Shown piece by piece: positions 12,901-24,434 of a stretch of DNA of 64,000 nucleotides; position 1 is the stretch's first letter, and each line of letters begins with the position of its first letter. The stretch is from positions 2,914,001-2,978,000 of the forward strand of contig NC_060026.1 in assembly GCF_021134715.1 (NCBI RefSeq), read 5' to 3'. A program made the translations under genes and the position numbers. This DNA comes from Daphnia pulex (Eukaryota; Arthropoda; Branchiopoda; Diplostraca; Daphniidae). The notes under the pieces are model-generated. The model ran no database searches. It had not been told where the DNA came from and was given only the letters and a program-made list of their open reading frames with translations.

Positions 12901-15900
12901 TGTGTTGCCGTGCATTGTGTGGTGATTTATGTTCTTCTTCTTATTCTTGTCCGGCTGTTTGTTATTTCTTGAACAGAGAAAATCCATAAGAAATGGGGAG
13001 ACCTCAAGGGCGAAATTGTTCGAGTCGATTTGGACCGGACGTCGCCCGGCGGCGGGGCCCTGTCGACGGTGAGTCTGGGCCTCAGTCTGGCCGGACACAA
13101 GGATCGAACCGTCATGGCCGTTTTCATCTGCGGTCTCAATCCGAGCGGCATCGCCTTCAAGGACGGCCGTCTCCAGGTGGGCGACGAGCTGGTCGAAGTC
13201 AACGGCAACGTCCTGCACGGGCGGTGTCACCTCAACGCCTCGGCCATCATCAAATCCATCGGCGGAGCCCGCGTCACCATCATCGTCCTGCGGAGGGAAG
13301 GAGCCCTCCAGGAAGTGGCCGTCCCGCCCATCACTCGATTTCCCATCTCCTTGGAGGAACAACCGCCGGAAGAGCGATACTCGCGATTCAAAAACCTCCG
13401 CATCATCACCCTCAAAAAGGTTTTTTTTTTAATTATTATTTTTATTATTTTAACGGCCCGGATTAAAAAAATTCCGGTGATCCTTAACGCTCATTTTCTT
13501 GGCATTTTTTTTTTTTTTTTTTTTTTCCTTTAGGGTTCGGCTGGACTGGGCATCATGATCATCGAAGGCCGTCACGCCGACGTCGGTAGCGGCATCTTCA
13601 TTTCGGATATCCAGCGGGAAAGTGTTGCGGAAGAGGTGAGTTATTATTTGAATGATTATTGATTTGCCGCCGAGTCGATATGATCCAATAACGACAACGA
13701 TTTTCGCTCGCTGATGAAATGTTATAACAATCCAGGCTGGACTCGCCGTCGGCGATATGATCCTCTGCGTCAACAAGGACGAGCTTCTCGGTGCCGATTA
13801 CGATACGGTAAGGGACATTGTTTGATTTGTCGTGGCCCGTTTGTTTGACGACTCGGTTTTTTATGCCCGTCTCAATATCAGGCGGCCGGTGTCCTCAAGA
13901 AAGCCGAGGGTATCCTGACCATCGTTGTGTCCAATCCCAAAACGGCCGATCCCATCAAAAAGGAAGAGCCCAAGCCAAGTAAGTCGTTTTGTCTTATTTC
14001 ACTTTTTGTTCGATTTTTCTTTAAAAAATCTTTGGTGCTGCCCAGTGGGTTTCTCTCTTTTTATTTCAAATTCATTTAACCGGAATGACTCTCGGCATGT
14101 TAACGTTTCTTTGTCCGTGCATGGTCCATTTTTTTTCCCGCCTCTTCTTTTTGAAACAAAACCAAAATTTGTTGTCCTCCTCCTCCTCAAATGTCTTGAC
14201 TTGCACGCACTGCTCCCGAGAATGCTGCTGTTTGCCTGGGGGTGGCCGTCACACAAACTCCATTTTCCTTCCCAATTCTTTCTACTCCGTCCGTGGCCGC
14301 ATGTGAGTACATCTGGATATCCTTTTCTTTCTTCTTTTCTAACGTGTGGTAGAAGTAGATGTGGTGAAACGCCAAAATTCTTTTTTTTATTTTTATTTTA
14401 TTTTCTGGATGATGATATGATTTTTCTGGCCGTCGTGACAGTTGATCCACTGGCCCGTTATGGGCTGCTCTCTTTTCCCTCTGCTGGCTCTTTAATTACT
14501 TTTGGCTTCCTCCTTCTTTCTCGGCTTTTTCCATCTCGTTGGCCGTTTTTTTTTTTTCCTTCTTCTTCTTCTTCTGTTTGTAATGAAAGACACAACTCGT
14601 GCGCAGCCCCTGTCGCTACGAATGAACTTGTCCGCTCAATAACAAGTCAACCGTAGAAAATCAAAGTTTACGCTTGTCCAGTTTCGTTAGCCGTCCAGCT
14701 CGCTCGCTGGATGGGTTGAACATTTGATTTGAAATAAGTCTAATTTGATTTGAATTTTTTTTTGGCGGGAATTTCACAGAATTACCTCCGAAACCGGCGA
14801 TTGCACCGAAACCGGCGTCCATGTCGGCCGGCCGGCTGGGCTTGAATTCGAGTTCGGCGTCGCATAACGTGTCGTCGACGTCGTTGCCGTCCTCGTCGGC
14901 CGTCATGGCCGGACTGGACGTGCATTCGACGACGGTGTCGAGCCAATCGGCGCCGCAGTCGCCGCTGAATGCGCCCGGCCTCCTCCCGTCCTCCCGTCCC
15001 GTCTCGTCCTACTCGCCGTCTCAGTCGCCGTCGCCGTCGATGGCCGCCATTTCGGCCTCGTCGCTCGACGCCAACGTCGTCAGCGACTCTCTGACGTCGA
15101 CGATGGCCACGGCGACGGCCACGCCCGTCGATCCTTTACCTTCCCTTTCGGCTTCCTCGTCCTCTTCTTCCTTCCTGCCGTCGGCCTCCCTGACAGCCCC
15201 GGCCGTCGTCACCGCCGCCGGACGGACACCTGGCTCGGTTCCGGCCTCTTCCGGCGGCGGCGGCGGCGGAGGAGGGTACAAGGGCGTGGCCATGGGCGGC
15301 AGCGCTGGCGGCCACCAGGGCAAAGCAGTTCTCCGGCAGCACGGCGGCCCGTCTTCGCACTCTAAATCTTCTGTTGGCGGCAATTTAGTTGTCAAGGTGC
15401 CGGACGAACCGCTGCCCGACCCCACCGTTTGCGAAGTCAAGCCGGGCAAGGAGACGACCATCGAAGTCAACAAGGACAAACTGGGACTCGGTTTGAGCAT
15501 CGTCGGCGGATCCGACACTCTTTTGGTAAAAAATTTGAATTAAACTTTTCCATTTTCCCGGCAAAAAACTCCGGCCCGTCGATCAAATGAAAAAATTCAA
15601 TTACTTGATCCATAACAGGGAGCGATCCTGATCCATGAAGTGTATCCGGACGGTGCGGCGGCCAGGGACAAGCGCCTCAAGCCGGGCGACCAGATCCTGG
15701 AAGTCAACGGCGAGAGTTTCCGCAACATCACCCACAGCCGGGCGCTGGCCGTGCTGAGGCAGACGCCTGCCAAGGTCCGCATGATGGTCTACCGTGACGA
15801 GACGTCGCTCAAGGACGACGACATGCTGGACATTATCGAAGTGGAGCTGCTGAAGAAACCCGGTCGCGGTCTCGGTCTCAGCATCGTCGGCCGTCGCAAC

Positions 15901-17835
15901 GGTCCCGGCGTTTACATTTCCGACGTCGTCAAGGGCGGAGCCGCCGAAGCCGACGGCCGGCTAATGCAGGGTGACCAGATCCTGACAGTCAACGGCAACG
16001 ATTTGCGAACGGCCTCGCAGGTAAAATTTTGAAAATTTGAAAAATTTGAAAGAAGAAAAAAGCGCGCGAAAATTGAATTGAATTGTTTTTTTTTAAATTT
16101 TCTAACCCGTCAGGAGCAAGCGGCAGCCATCCTGAAGACGGCCATGGGCAAGATTGATTTGAAGGTGGGCCGTCTGAAAGCCGGAGCCGCTAGTCCCCGT
16201 TCAGCCACTTCGGCCGAATCGTAAGTTTCCCATTTCCAATCATTTTCCTTTTTTATTTTCTCAATCTTGTGTGTATCTTTTTCTTCTTTCTCTTCACTCT
16301 GAGACGACGACGATATCCGTCGTCTCATTGGATTGGATGGTGCAAAGTAACCAATGACAACAAACAAGGAATCCTTTTCTCTCAGCTCGAGATTGGATTC
16401 CATGATTGATCCGATCGATGATTCAATCGTCTTTTATCTATTTCTGTCTTCTCTGTGTGTTTATAACTCTTGAAGAAAACAAAAAACAATTCTTTTTCAT
16501 TTATCGCTGGCCCGATCGTGTCACCACCAGGATTAATAATAAGAAATAGTCATCGACTCTCTGGTGTCCAGGTAAAAACATAACAAAAACAAAAACAATA
16601 CGATCATTTGAACTGTTTGACACTTGCGCATGAGCTGCTGCTGCTGCTGGAAATGTTTTTAGAAACGAAATTAAGTAGAGTAACTCGCTCTCACGTTGAA
16701 CATGATGATTATTTTTCATTTGTGTCTATTCGGCTTGATTGTGTTATCGGATAGACGTCATCCCCCTTTTTTTTGTTTTTAATTTTATTTTTTTTCCGAC
16801 GCAACGTAAGACCCCCCTCCCTCCTCAACCAACCAATTGCCGGAGCAACTTGGCATCCAGCTAATTAGTTCGACTTAATTCTCTCTATCCTATTGTTCCG
16901 TTTGCTGATGTGGCGAAAAAAAGAGAAAAACAAAAGAAACTTTTGTTTCTGTGTGTGTACATCTCACACTCAGTTTTTTATTTTTTATTGACAGAACCCT
17001 CCCTCCATCCACTCATCCGGCCGGCCGGAGTTATTAGTGTGTAGTAGCTTGTTAGTAGTTTGCCTTGTCTCTCCGGCTTTTCGCTCTCTGTGTGTAACTA
17101 ATTGATTTGCATTTTTTGTCTTGCGACTATCCGTCTGTCCGTCTCTCTCGGCTAATGGGCCGTTGCGACGACCTAACTCGAAACAACTAAAGCGTTTGCT
17201 TGTTATGTCCTACTTTTTTGGTCGATGGATTGTGATCATCTTTTATTTATTTATTTTTATTTTTTCCCCTGTTCCGGTTTTCTTGTAGAAGTCCCGCCTC
17301 GTCCCACCTGCTCCCGCCAGCACCACCCATCCGCGAAGACAGTCTTCCCTCAATGTTGAACATTTCCGCCGCCGCCGCTGCCGCCGCCGCTTCGTCGGCC
17401 AACGATCCGCCATTGGTGCCGACGCCGACGACTCCGCCACCTCCGCCGCCACCTCCTCTGCCACCCGTGCCCGTCCTGCCCGTCTCGCTGCTTCAGCTGG
17501 ACCCCGTCAACGCTCTTCCGTCGCCGGCGGGAGCCTTGGCGGCGGCTGCTGCTTCTTCGTCGACGGCTCCGCCCACTTTCACGAGGATCGTCCTGGAGCG
17601 AGGAGCCGACGGCCTGGGATTCAGCATCGTCGGCGGACTGGGCAACCCACAGGGTGACCTTCCCATCTTCGTCAAGACCGTCTTTGAGCGCGGAGCGGCC
17701 GCCCAGTCCAATTTGAGGCCGGGCGACCAGATCCACGCCGTCGACTCTACGCTGCTCGACGGCAAAACGCATCAGGAGGCCGTCGCTCTGCTCAAGAACG
17801 CCAAGGGAACCGTCACTCTCACCATCGTCTCCTAA
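947..17835 (+). CDS. Patj: multi-PDZ scaffold protein, PATJ/MPDZ (MUPP1) family, 5' end outside window
   Basis: A polarity scaffold of the apical Crumbs complex by family knowledge. Exons: 947-1039, 3221-3681, 4245-4382, 6926-7238, 7320-7472, 7576-7671, 7849-7974, 8048-8311, 8383-8496, 8585-8675, 12977-13419, 13534-13635, 13736-13807, 13882-13978, 14780-15525, 15619-16020, 16114-16220, 17289-17835. All junctions are in phase and give 1,454 visible residues. Seven PDZ domains lie at about residues 105-192, 366-460, 630-728, 758-838, 1081-1167, 1174-1257 and 1371-1454. They carry carboxylate-binding loops such as [32 protein letters not shown] and LGFSIVGG. The last three match the final PDZ domains of MUPP1/INADL in order and sequence, and the third matches MUPP1 PDZ10. 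Linkers are rich in Ser, Pro, Ala and Glu, with one His6 tract (exon 2). The protein ends directly after the last PDZ. The N-terminal L27 domain expected in this family is not visible. Drosophila Patj has four PDZ domains, so this is the longer, vertebrate-like form. Confidence 0.93.
6018..6061. repeat. compound (GT)n/(GA)n microsatellite
   Basis: About 25 bp of GT repeats (with GC interruptions) are followed by about 16 bp of GA repeats in an intron. Similar tracts occur at 4492-4509 (AC), 5641-5659 (GA), 6495-6520 (TC) and 6680-6698 (GT). Confidence 0.85.
8054..8128 (+). repeat. in-frame tandem duplication in a PDZ-gene exon
   Basis: A 36-bp block (8054-8089, beginning GATCAAAATGGCATTACGG) is repeated exactly at 8093-8128 after a GCA codon, giving two copies of [12 protein letters not shown] in the linker after PDZ2. 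The perfect identity suggests a recent event. Confidence 0.9.
8676..12976 (+). other. 4.3-kb intron of the PDZ gene
   Basis: The longest intron of the gene, phase 1. It contains TTC repeats (about 9015-9038), a run of 22 T (9266-9287), a run of 12 G (10294-10305), and further GAA/TTC and GT tracts. Apart from the candidate alternative first exon at 9752-9788, nothing coding could be supported. Confidence 0.7.
9752..9788 (+). other. candidate alternative first coding exon of the PDZ gene
   Basis: An ATG at 9752 opens a 37-nt frame ([12 protein letters not shown]) that ends at a good donor (ACAG|GTACAG) in phase 1. That is exactly the phase needed to join the acceptor at 12976/12977. The join would yield a short isoform starting just before PDZ3 and keeping PDZ3 to PDZ7. 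The preceding DNA holds CATTTATAGCG at about 9722. This is phase and context evidence only. Confidence 0.35.
13505..13526 (+). repeat. T22 tract next to a 3' splice site
   Basis: An uninterrupted run of T directly upstream of the acceptor at 13531-13533 forms an extreme polypyrimidine tract. It may also be length-polymorphic. Confidence 0.8.
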
Positions 17836-20800
17836 GTTCACCGTTTTGGTTTTTTTTTTTCGTTTTTCGTATTCGCCGATTTTTTGGGTTCCAGCTCTGC
17901 CCCTTCCATTTGTTATTTTTCATCTTCGCCCAACCCTCCCGCTCAACGTCATATCAAAAGGGGAAAACCAAAAACCAAAACAAACAAAAAAATTTTTTTT
18001 TTACAAAGAAAATTTGAAGCTGCTAATCCTATACAACCAAATTTTGAAGAGACGTGCTGAGAAATTGCGATGCGCGCGCGCGGTGGTGGTGGAGAGAGAA
18101 AATGTTTGGTTGGAAATCGATCGAATCTACTTCCTCCGTGACAACCTGACTTTTTGATAATTGTTTAATCCAAAGATTTTTATTATTTTTTTTCTTCTCG
18201 TGGCAGCGTGCGGAGTGCCGGAGTCCCACCCCAAACCCCCCCCTGAGATTCCTATTCCTCTCCCACCATTTCTTACCTGCTGGATCAGAAACGGGATGAA
18301 CGCTAGGCGCGGTTGTGGTTATTTTTATTTATTTTTTTTTTTCAAATTTCGCGGGGATTAAAAAAAAAACGAAATGAAGACTCGACATTTGAATTTCCCG
18401 CGTTCTAATTAGGATCCCCCCATCGAGTCTTTGGCTGCCACGTTATTCTTGAATAAGGAAAAACGATAATCGTTTCTGGTTTAAAAAAGAAGAAAAAAAA
18501 AGAATGTGCATTTTTTTTCTTTGGTTTAATGACGACTTCCTCACCACACAGTCACGCTGCAACAATAAAGTATGTTGAGTGTGCGTGCGTGTGGGTGTGT
18601 AAGTGTGTGCGTGTGTGCTCTACTCCTTCCCTGTACTCGTCGAGTGACCCGTTTTCTGTTTTTTTGAAAAAAATTCGGGAGTCCTTTTTCTCCACAAAAC
18701 CTGATTTATCATTTGTGCTGTAGACTTTTCGCGGCGGATCCAGTCGATTTCATTTTTTGTTGTTGTTGTTGTTGGGTTTAAAAAATGGGGAATGGGAATA
18801 ACAAAGGTGGCGGTGGGATTTTTATTTTCTCCCCGTAGACGATCCTTGATTGTCGATCCTTAAAAGTGATTGAATTTTAAAAGGAAAAAGAATGCGAACG
18901 GGCATAAAAATTATGATTTTAGAGCAACTAGTTGACGAAGAAGTATTTGTCTACCACGGCAAATTCTATGCAAAAGTGCCCCCCCTCCTCCTCCTCCTCC
19001 TCCCTGATTATATATACCGATTATCATGACGCTCTCTCTCTCTCCTTTGATGACATTTACCCGCCGTTGTATTGACTTGATCGATTGATAATTGTTATGA
19101 CATATTCCCTGCACTCTCTTCAACTCTTATCTTTACTCTATTATTCTATTCCGTATACTTCCTCGTCTGCCTGTTATGAATCGACTTGTTTTCCTCAATC
19201 AAATCTACTCCCCCCCCCCTCCCCCTCCCTGTTTTACATACATTTAACAATGTCGAATCTTTTCTTGTTTGTGTCTGAAAGAAACGGAAAAAGGTGAAGA
19301 AAACACCTTTTACCGTTCTAACCTACTTATATACATCTTTTTTTCCGGAAGGAAAAAAAGAAAAGAAAGAAAAAATTATCCGAAATTGAATTTTTTATTT
19401 TCGTTTCACGATGATTTTTCGAAAAAATCAGAAAAAAATGTCGAAATTTCAGTTTGAGGGGAAAAAAATTTAATAAATTGTGTTTGTTTTTGGATGAATC
19501 GAACAATATGATATGACAAAAGAAATGCGATATCCGTTGAACCATTAACTCTCTCTCTTCCTGATTATTATAATTAAGTTTCAACTTGAAAGAAGAAAAA
19601 GGAAAACCAGCTTAAAGAAAAGAAGTGCTCTCGTTATTTTGTTTCCCAGTCTTGAATTGCCTCCTCCTCTTTATCTCTCCTTCTCTCTCTCTCTCTTAAC
19701 ATTATTATTATAATGAATTGAATTGCCCTTTGATTTTGGTACCTTTACTCATTGACACTACCGTGCATACTCACTGTAGCCTGTTAAAGAAATATATTTG
19801 CAATAACAAGAACGTTTCCCGTGTCCGACACTAAAGCTCCGGAGAATATTCCGCCGGATGGAAAGCCGGAAAAAAGTTTTTTGGGTTTTTTTTGGGGGGT
19901 TCCAGCCTCACTCTCCCGACTCTTTTGGTTAATCAATCCGAATAGAGTAGGAATAGAGAACGGCAAAAGTTTTTGTAACAGTCCATCGTCCATTGGAAGA
20001 TGGATCGGATTACTCGAATCCATCGCGGCCCCTTGTTCTTCCCAGCCGAGCCGGAATAAAAACCAAAATACTAGCAGGAAAGACTCTTTTTTTCCCTGGG
20101 AATCGATACATCAGAATCTCTTGTTTTGAGCTTCCGTTCGATCCTGGGCCAACGAGATTGTACGGTGCGAGAAAGTGTGTAAGCTAGAGGACTCTCTCTC
20201 TCTCTATGTAGGGTCTATCGTTTATTACACTCAAGGCCCTGGGAGATGGATACAGCCAAAACAATGGGGGTGACCAATCACAACAACGGGAGGGAACTGT
20301 TGTGTGTAATATCCCGGAATAATGGAAATACAGGAGCGCCAGCGAGATCCTGAAAATTTCTTTTGATTGGATCTTGTTCTATCCCTACGTAGATGTATAT
20401 AGACTCAATCCTCCCGTCTTATTCTCCACACTGCGAAAGGAAATTGTGTAAGACTCCCTCGACGCCTTAACGACTGTCAGGATCTCCCTTTTTTTCTTTT
20501 GTTTTCTTTCCTTGGTCCATTTAATCCCGATGGTCGTTATTTGAAGAATTTAGTCGAGTCCACGGAATATCTCGTGTAGGATTACGTGGGCCAGCCAACT
20601 CGACAACAAATGAGAATAAATCTGCCAACAACTTTGCAGCATTAAAATAAAAACCAGCGCGAATTTGAACGTTGGGTGGGAGCTAGATATAGGACATTGT
20701 CCGCAGGATCAAAAAGTCTATAGGTCGTAAAACAGCCAACAATTGTGGAATCTCTTTTTGTGTGTGTGTGTGTTATTGTCTGTGTTAAACTCCGGGGAAA

Positions 20801-22478
20801 ATGGCAGTTTTACGAGTTTGATGGAAAAGTTTACACCGCGCGTGTCCCAAAGTTTTACGACCGGAATCGCGGATCATTAGTCGGATCGTGTGAATAAAAC
20901 TATCGAATCTAAAAAAAGAAAGTCAACAAACAAAATCTCTATTCAAAACTCACGTTCCCATTTTTATTACTTGACTTTTTTTTTTATCCCGTCCATAGCC
21001 TCACGCGTCATCCGCTCCCGCACATTCGTGGGTAATTACGGGAGGAGGGGGGAGTGAGTCGAAAAGATTATTCCTTGGCAGGAGCTAGCTGGAGGGTGCT
21101 CCCAATCTGGAACTGCGATCATCATCTAACTAATGATGAATTGAGTTTGGTCTGAAACGAGTCAAATGGTGGCTTGATGATCAATACCCTCCGGCAGTTG
21201 CCGTTCGCGAGACTATCGAAAGGAAATAAAAGAGCCACGGATGAGTGGATGAGGAAACCGGAGCAGTCGATGGATGGGATGAAGGAGGGGTAGAGAGAAA
21301 AAGGGGAGGAAGGGAAATGTGCTTTGAAGATACAAACGTGGTGGAGATGGATGGATGCATCAAAAGAATCGATCGGGTCGGACGTGAGTCGTGCCTTTTG
21401 CGCTTTCTCATCACGCCACTGCTGCATTAATGTGGCTGGGGTGCCTTTCATCAGTGACGTGATAGACCGCCATTGGATGGCCGACGATATTTACTCGTCG
21501 CTTTCCCGCCCCCGAATCTCTTTTTTTATTATTATTATTATTATTAAAATGATGTATGAATTATATCATCTAAGCGAGAACACCTTCCAGGTTTTCTATT
21601 TCTGGATCGAGTGTCCGGTTTAGTTGGTTTTTAACCATCAATCAACGAGCTCGTCTCGGATGACGGTTGATTGATCAAGAAAAAGAAAAATGGGACCGGC
21701 TAACGCACAATAGGAAATAAAAATAAAAAACAAGGATGACGGAACCGGATCCAACATTGCTGGCTCAGTATGTTGACGCTGCAAGAAGTGTTGTAATTCA
21801 ATCGGACGTTCGGTTCGGTGGCAGCACGCAACTCCCAAGCGACCACCCAGGCCCCCAACAGCAGAAGCGGCTAGAGCGGAGTAATATTGTTGAACGTATA
21901 GCACACACAGACTATATATACGTAACAGCACTATGGAGAGTGATGTGTTCTCTACATTCGTTTTTTTTTTTTAAACAAACAAAACAGCTGGCGCTTTTTT
22001 ATTATAGTAGCTCAACAAAAAAAAAGCTTCCGGAATCTTAATGGATTCGATGTATGTATACCAAAGAGCTCTTTTCCATCCCGTTGGGAGAGGTTTGTTC
22101 ATGTCACCTGATCGTAGGAGAGATATACGCTAATTCTTATACGGCTGGTTGAAGGATAAAAGTCGATGCGATTTACTTTGATAAATGGGTGGTTTCTACT
22201 GAGATAAAATGGCGGTGTTTTGTCTTGTCAGTCTAATAAATAACCGCTATTCAAAATACAAAGATAAATGTTGTCGCTAGATGCAACGAATGCGTTTGGG
22301 TGGAAAAGAGTAATTCGAAACTGAAATAATGCTAGGCTTTCCATGTAGGCTTGATAGGCGACTAAAAGACCTGATTGCATGTCGTGTGAATTTCACCGGA
22401 AACGAGTCGTATATATTTTTATTTTCGTCTAATTGTTGGGTAGAAATTGTAGAAAAAGGAAACAAAGGTTGCTATGGT
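17836..22478. other. intergenic, microsatellite-rich, no supported gene
   Basis: Contains the PDZ gene's 3' UTR and then low-complexity DNA: TC tracts (about 19030, 19685, 20190), C runs (19209-19230), CTC repeats (about 18985-19002) and ATT repeats (21528-21546). Open frames here are short and compositionally biased. I see no domain, splice structure or RNA gene I can support. Confidence 0.6.
18564..18618 (+). terminator. likely polyadenylation signal of the PDZ gene
   Basis: AATAAA at 18564-18569 is followed at once by a strongly GT-rich stretch (about 18571-18618), the usual order of poly(A) hexamer and downstream GU-rich element. It lies about 730 bp after the PDZ stop codon, so the 3' UTR would be about 750 nt. 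Confidence 0.5.
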
Positions 22479-22556
22479 CAGAGCTATAGATACCTGGTCA
22501 GTTCATGGCTGTGTTGGCTTCCCTATCCCGGTTTCAGGGTAAACGTAAGCCGATTT
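22479..22556 (+). repeat. left terminal inverted repeat
   Basis: 78 bp identical in reverse complement to 24350-24427. A further block at about 22598-22625, reading GGAAGAATGAAT then AGCGCC and TCTAGTGA, matches the sequence inside the right TIR. The two left blocks are separated by about 40 bp absent from the right end. Confidence 0.95.
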
Positions 22557-22728
22557 TCAGGGGGTTTTAGGGCGGAGCTTGTCAGAAGTTGTGAAGTGGA
22601 AGAATGAATCAGCGCCATCTAGTGATAAGACGTTGAATACTTTCGGCGGCCATTTTTGTGTAATATGTGAATACGGCGGCCATCATCGTGTATTACGTGA
22701 ATGAAGCCTAACCATAATTTCTGTAAAA

Positions 22729-23969
22729 ATGGTTGGCAGGTGTGCTGTTCCTGGTTGTAAAACAACATATTACAAAGGAAATCAAAAAGAAAATGATGTT
22801 ACTTTGTTTGCAGTTCCTAAAACTTCATTATCAAAATGGCAAGAACTAATTCCATGTAGCAATTTGACGAGCACCTCACGTATTTGCTCCCGTCATTTTG
22901 ACGAAAGTGACTTTAAATCAGGGATTGAAATTTTTAACGTGTTCCATCCTTTCCAACGTAGGCATCTTAATGCTGGAGCAATTCCCAAACATTTTCTCAT
23001 AAATGGTATGTATTTCCTTTCCTGTAAAATCTTTAATGTCACACAGAAACTAAACCATTTTCATTTTAGATACAATCTAGCCGACAAGCAATGCAAAATG
23101 TTGATGGTTTTAAATGGAGAAATAACCTTAATGGTATTTTTACATATGTTTATTTTGTTTAACATCAAATAACGCTATTCTTAAATATGTATTGCAGTGG
23201 AAGCAAATGCTAGCAATGCATCAGTAAGGAAACGACCAAAAGTAGACAAACCACCTACTACGTCAAAGAGAAAAAAAGTTGACAGTACAGGTATTGATAA
23301 TAGTTCTCTTTACATTTTATTTTGAAGAGCAATTGCTTTAATTTTAATCTTATAGCACCCTCCATGGAAGTTACCTCTACTATTCAAGAAACAATCGACA
23401 TTCACCAGGCTGCTGAAGAAGGAATTGTTGATCCACTTCCTGATTCAATCAAAGAAAATCTTGCTGTTGTCATTGAAGATACGACAGTTGCATCGCCTTC
23501 TATGGAAGCTACCTCTACTATTCAAGAATCAATGGACATTCCCCAGGCTGCTGAAGAAGCTATTTTTGATCCACTTCCTGATGTAATGAACAAAAATGTT
23601 GCTGTTGTCATTGAAGATTCGACAGTTACATCACCTTCTATGGAAGCAAGCTCTACTAATTTCAAGTCTAATTTTGTGACATTTCAGTCACTAGTAACTT
23701 TATCAATGATACCAAAGAATTGGATATGGTCTTTTGATCAAATCAAACAAATGATTTATTGCATTTCGATGGATCAACTACCAAATGGAAATTATAATGT
23801 GAAAAGTGTACATTTTCAAAACAAACAAGAAGTAATGTATTATGTCAACAGAAAGAACATTCCATCAAGCACTACTGCTTTGTCAAACCATTTCACAACA
23901 GTTGAAAATATAACGCAATTGATAAAGGATTTCAACGATCGAAAAATTTGTTCATGCATTCCTCATTAA
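22729..23969 (+). CDS. THAP-domain protein encoded by the transposon, truncated P/THAP9 transposase-like
   Basis: Exons 22729-23005, 23198-23290 and 23356-23969 give 327 residues in a consistent phase. The N-terminus is a C2CH THAP zinc finger: C5, C10, C53, H56, with P30, W37, F57 and a terminal AIPKHF matching the family AVPxxF box. It should bind DNA, presumably the element's own ends. A basic stretch (about residues 105-123) may be a nuclear signal. Residues of exon 3 contain two near-identical copies of a 45-residue unit (SMEVTSTIQE / SMEATSTIQE) and the start of a third. The last 100 residues, with a conserved-looking Pro-Lys-Asn-Trp segment, YYV and IPSS, resemble the central region of P-element-like transposases. 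The protein then stops, before the RNase H fold. A DNA-binding repressor role is inferred. Confidence 0.82.
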
Positions 23970-24349
23970 AGGTTCATAAATATTAACCTTTAATCTCGTC
24001 TTTCTGGTATATTGGACTCAGCTGGCGTGTTAAGATCGAAATATTGCAGAAAGAGAATAAAATTCAAAGTAACTAAGAATAAAACGTACCATGTATTTAC
24101 ACCACATTTTTTTTTTACACAACCAAACAATAAAATGTAAAAATGTGAGGACACTTAAAAAGATTGGACACTTTGAAGTTAGATAAAACTTAGAGGTTTG
24201 ACAGTTGGATACTTCTCCTTTTTATTATTGTTTACTTCTTGTAGAAAAGTAAGCTGTGATTGGCCAATGAGTTTTTCATAGACCCTTCCTGATTGGCTGG
24301 CTTCACGTAGTAGCTGACACACTCACTAGAGGCGCTCATTCATTCTTCC

Positions 24350-24427
24350 AAATCGGCTTACGTTTACCCTGAAACCGGGATAGGGAAGCCAACACAGCCA
24401 TGAACTGACCAGGTATCTATAGCTCTG
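24350..24427 (-). repeat. right terminal inverted repeat
   Basis: Exact reverse complement of 22479-22556. Inside it (about 24320-24349) the repeat continues without the extra segment found in the left end. Confidence 0.95.
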
Positions 24428-24434
24428 CTATGGT

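Larger units (their letters stand above)
22479..24427 (+). mobile_element. THAP/P-element-like DNA transposon, 1,949 bp, non-autonomous
   Basis: The element is bounded by perfect 78-bp terminal inverted repeats starting CAGAGCTATAG. It is flanked by a direct duplication CTATGGT (22472-22478 and 24428-24434), or 8 bp (GCTATGGT) if the terminal G is shared. Inside is an intact three-exon ORF for a THAP-domain protein, but no RNase H-like transposase catalytic region. TIR termini of CAG-type and a 7-8 bp duplication fit P-element or hAT-like cut-and-paste elements; the THAP ORF favours the P/THAP9 group. It is probably mobilised in trans. The perfect TIR match implies recent insertion or constraint on the ends. 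Confidence 0.85.

Noticed and set aside
13925..14656. 243-codon plus-strand ORF with hydrophobic, Phe-rich sequence.
   Set aside because: It spans an exon end and a T-rich intron of the PDZ gene and is a product of the pyrimidine-rich composition.
23006..23197. Extra exon in the THAP gene at about 23070-23133.
   Set aside because: Including it produces an in-frame stop. Joining 23005 directly to 23198 keeps the frame and gives a sensible basic linker.
22479..24427. Interpretation as a classical hAT element from the CAGAG ends.
   Set aside because: No hAT transposase or BED finger is present and the only ORF has a THAP domain. The duplication is 7 bp unless the terminal G is shared, so the P/THAP9 group is preferred but not proven.
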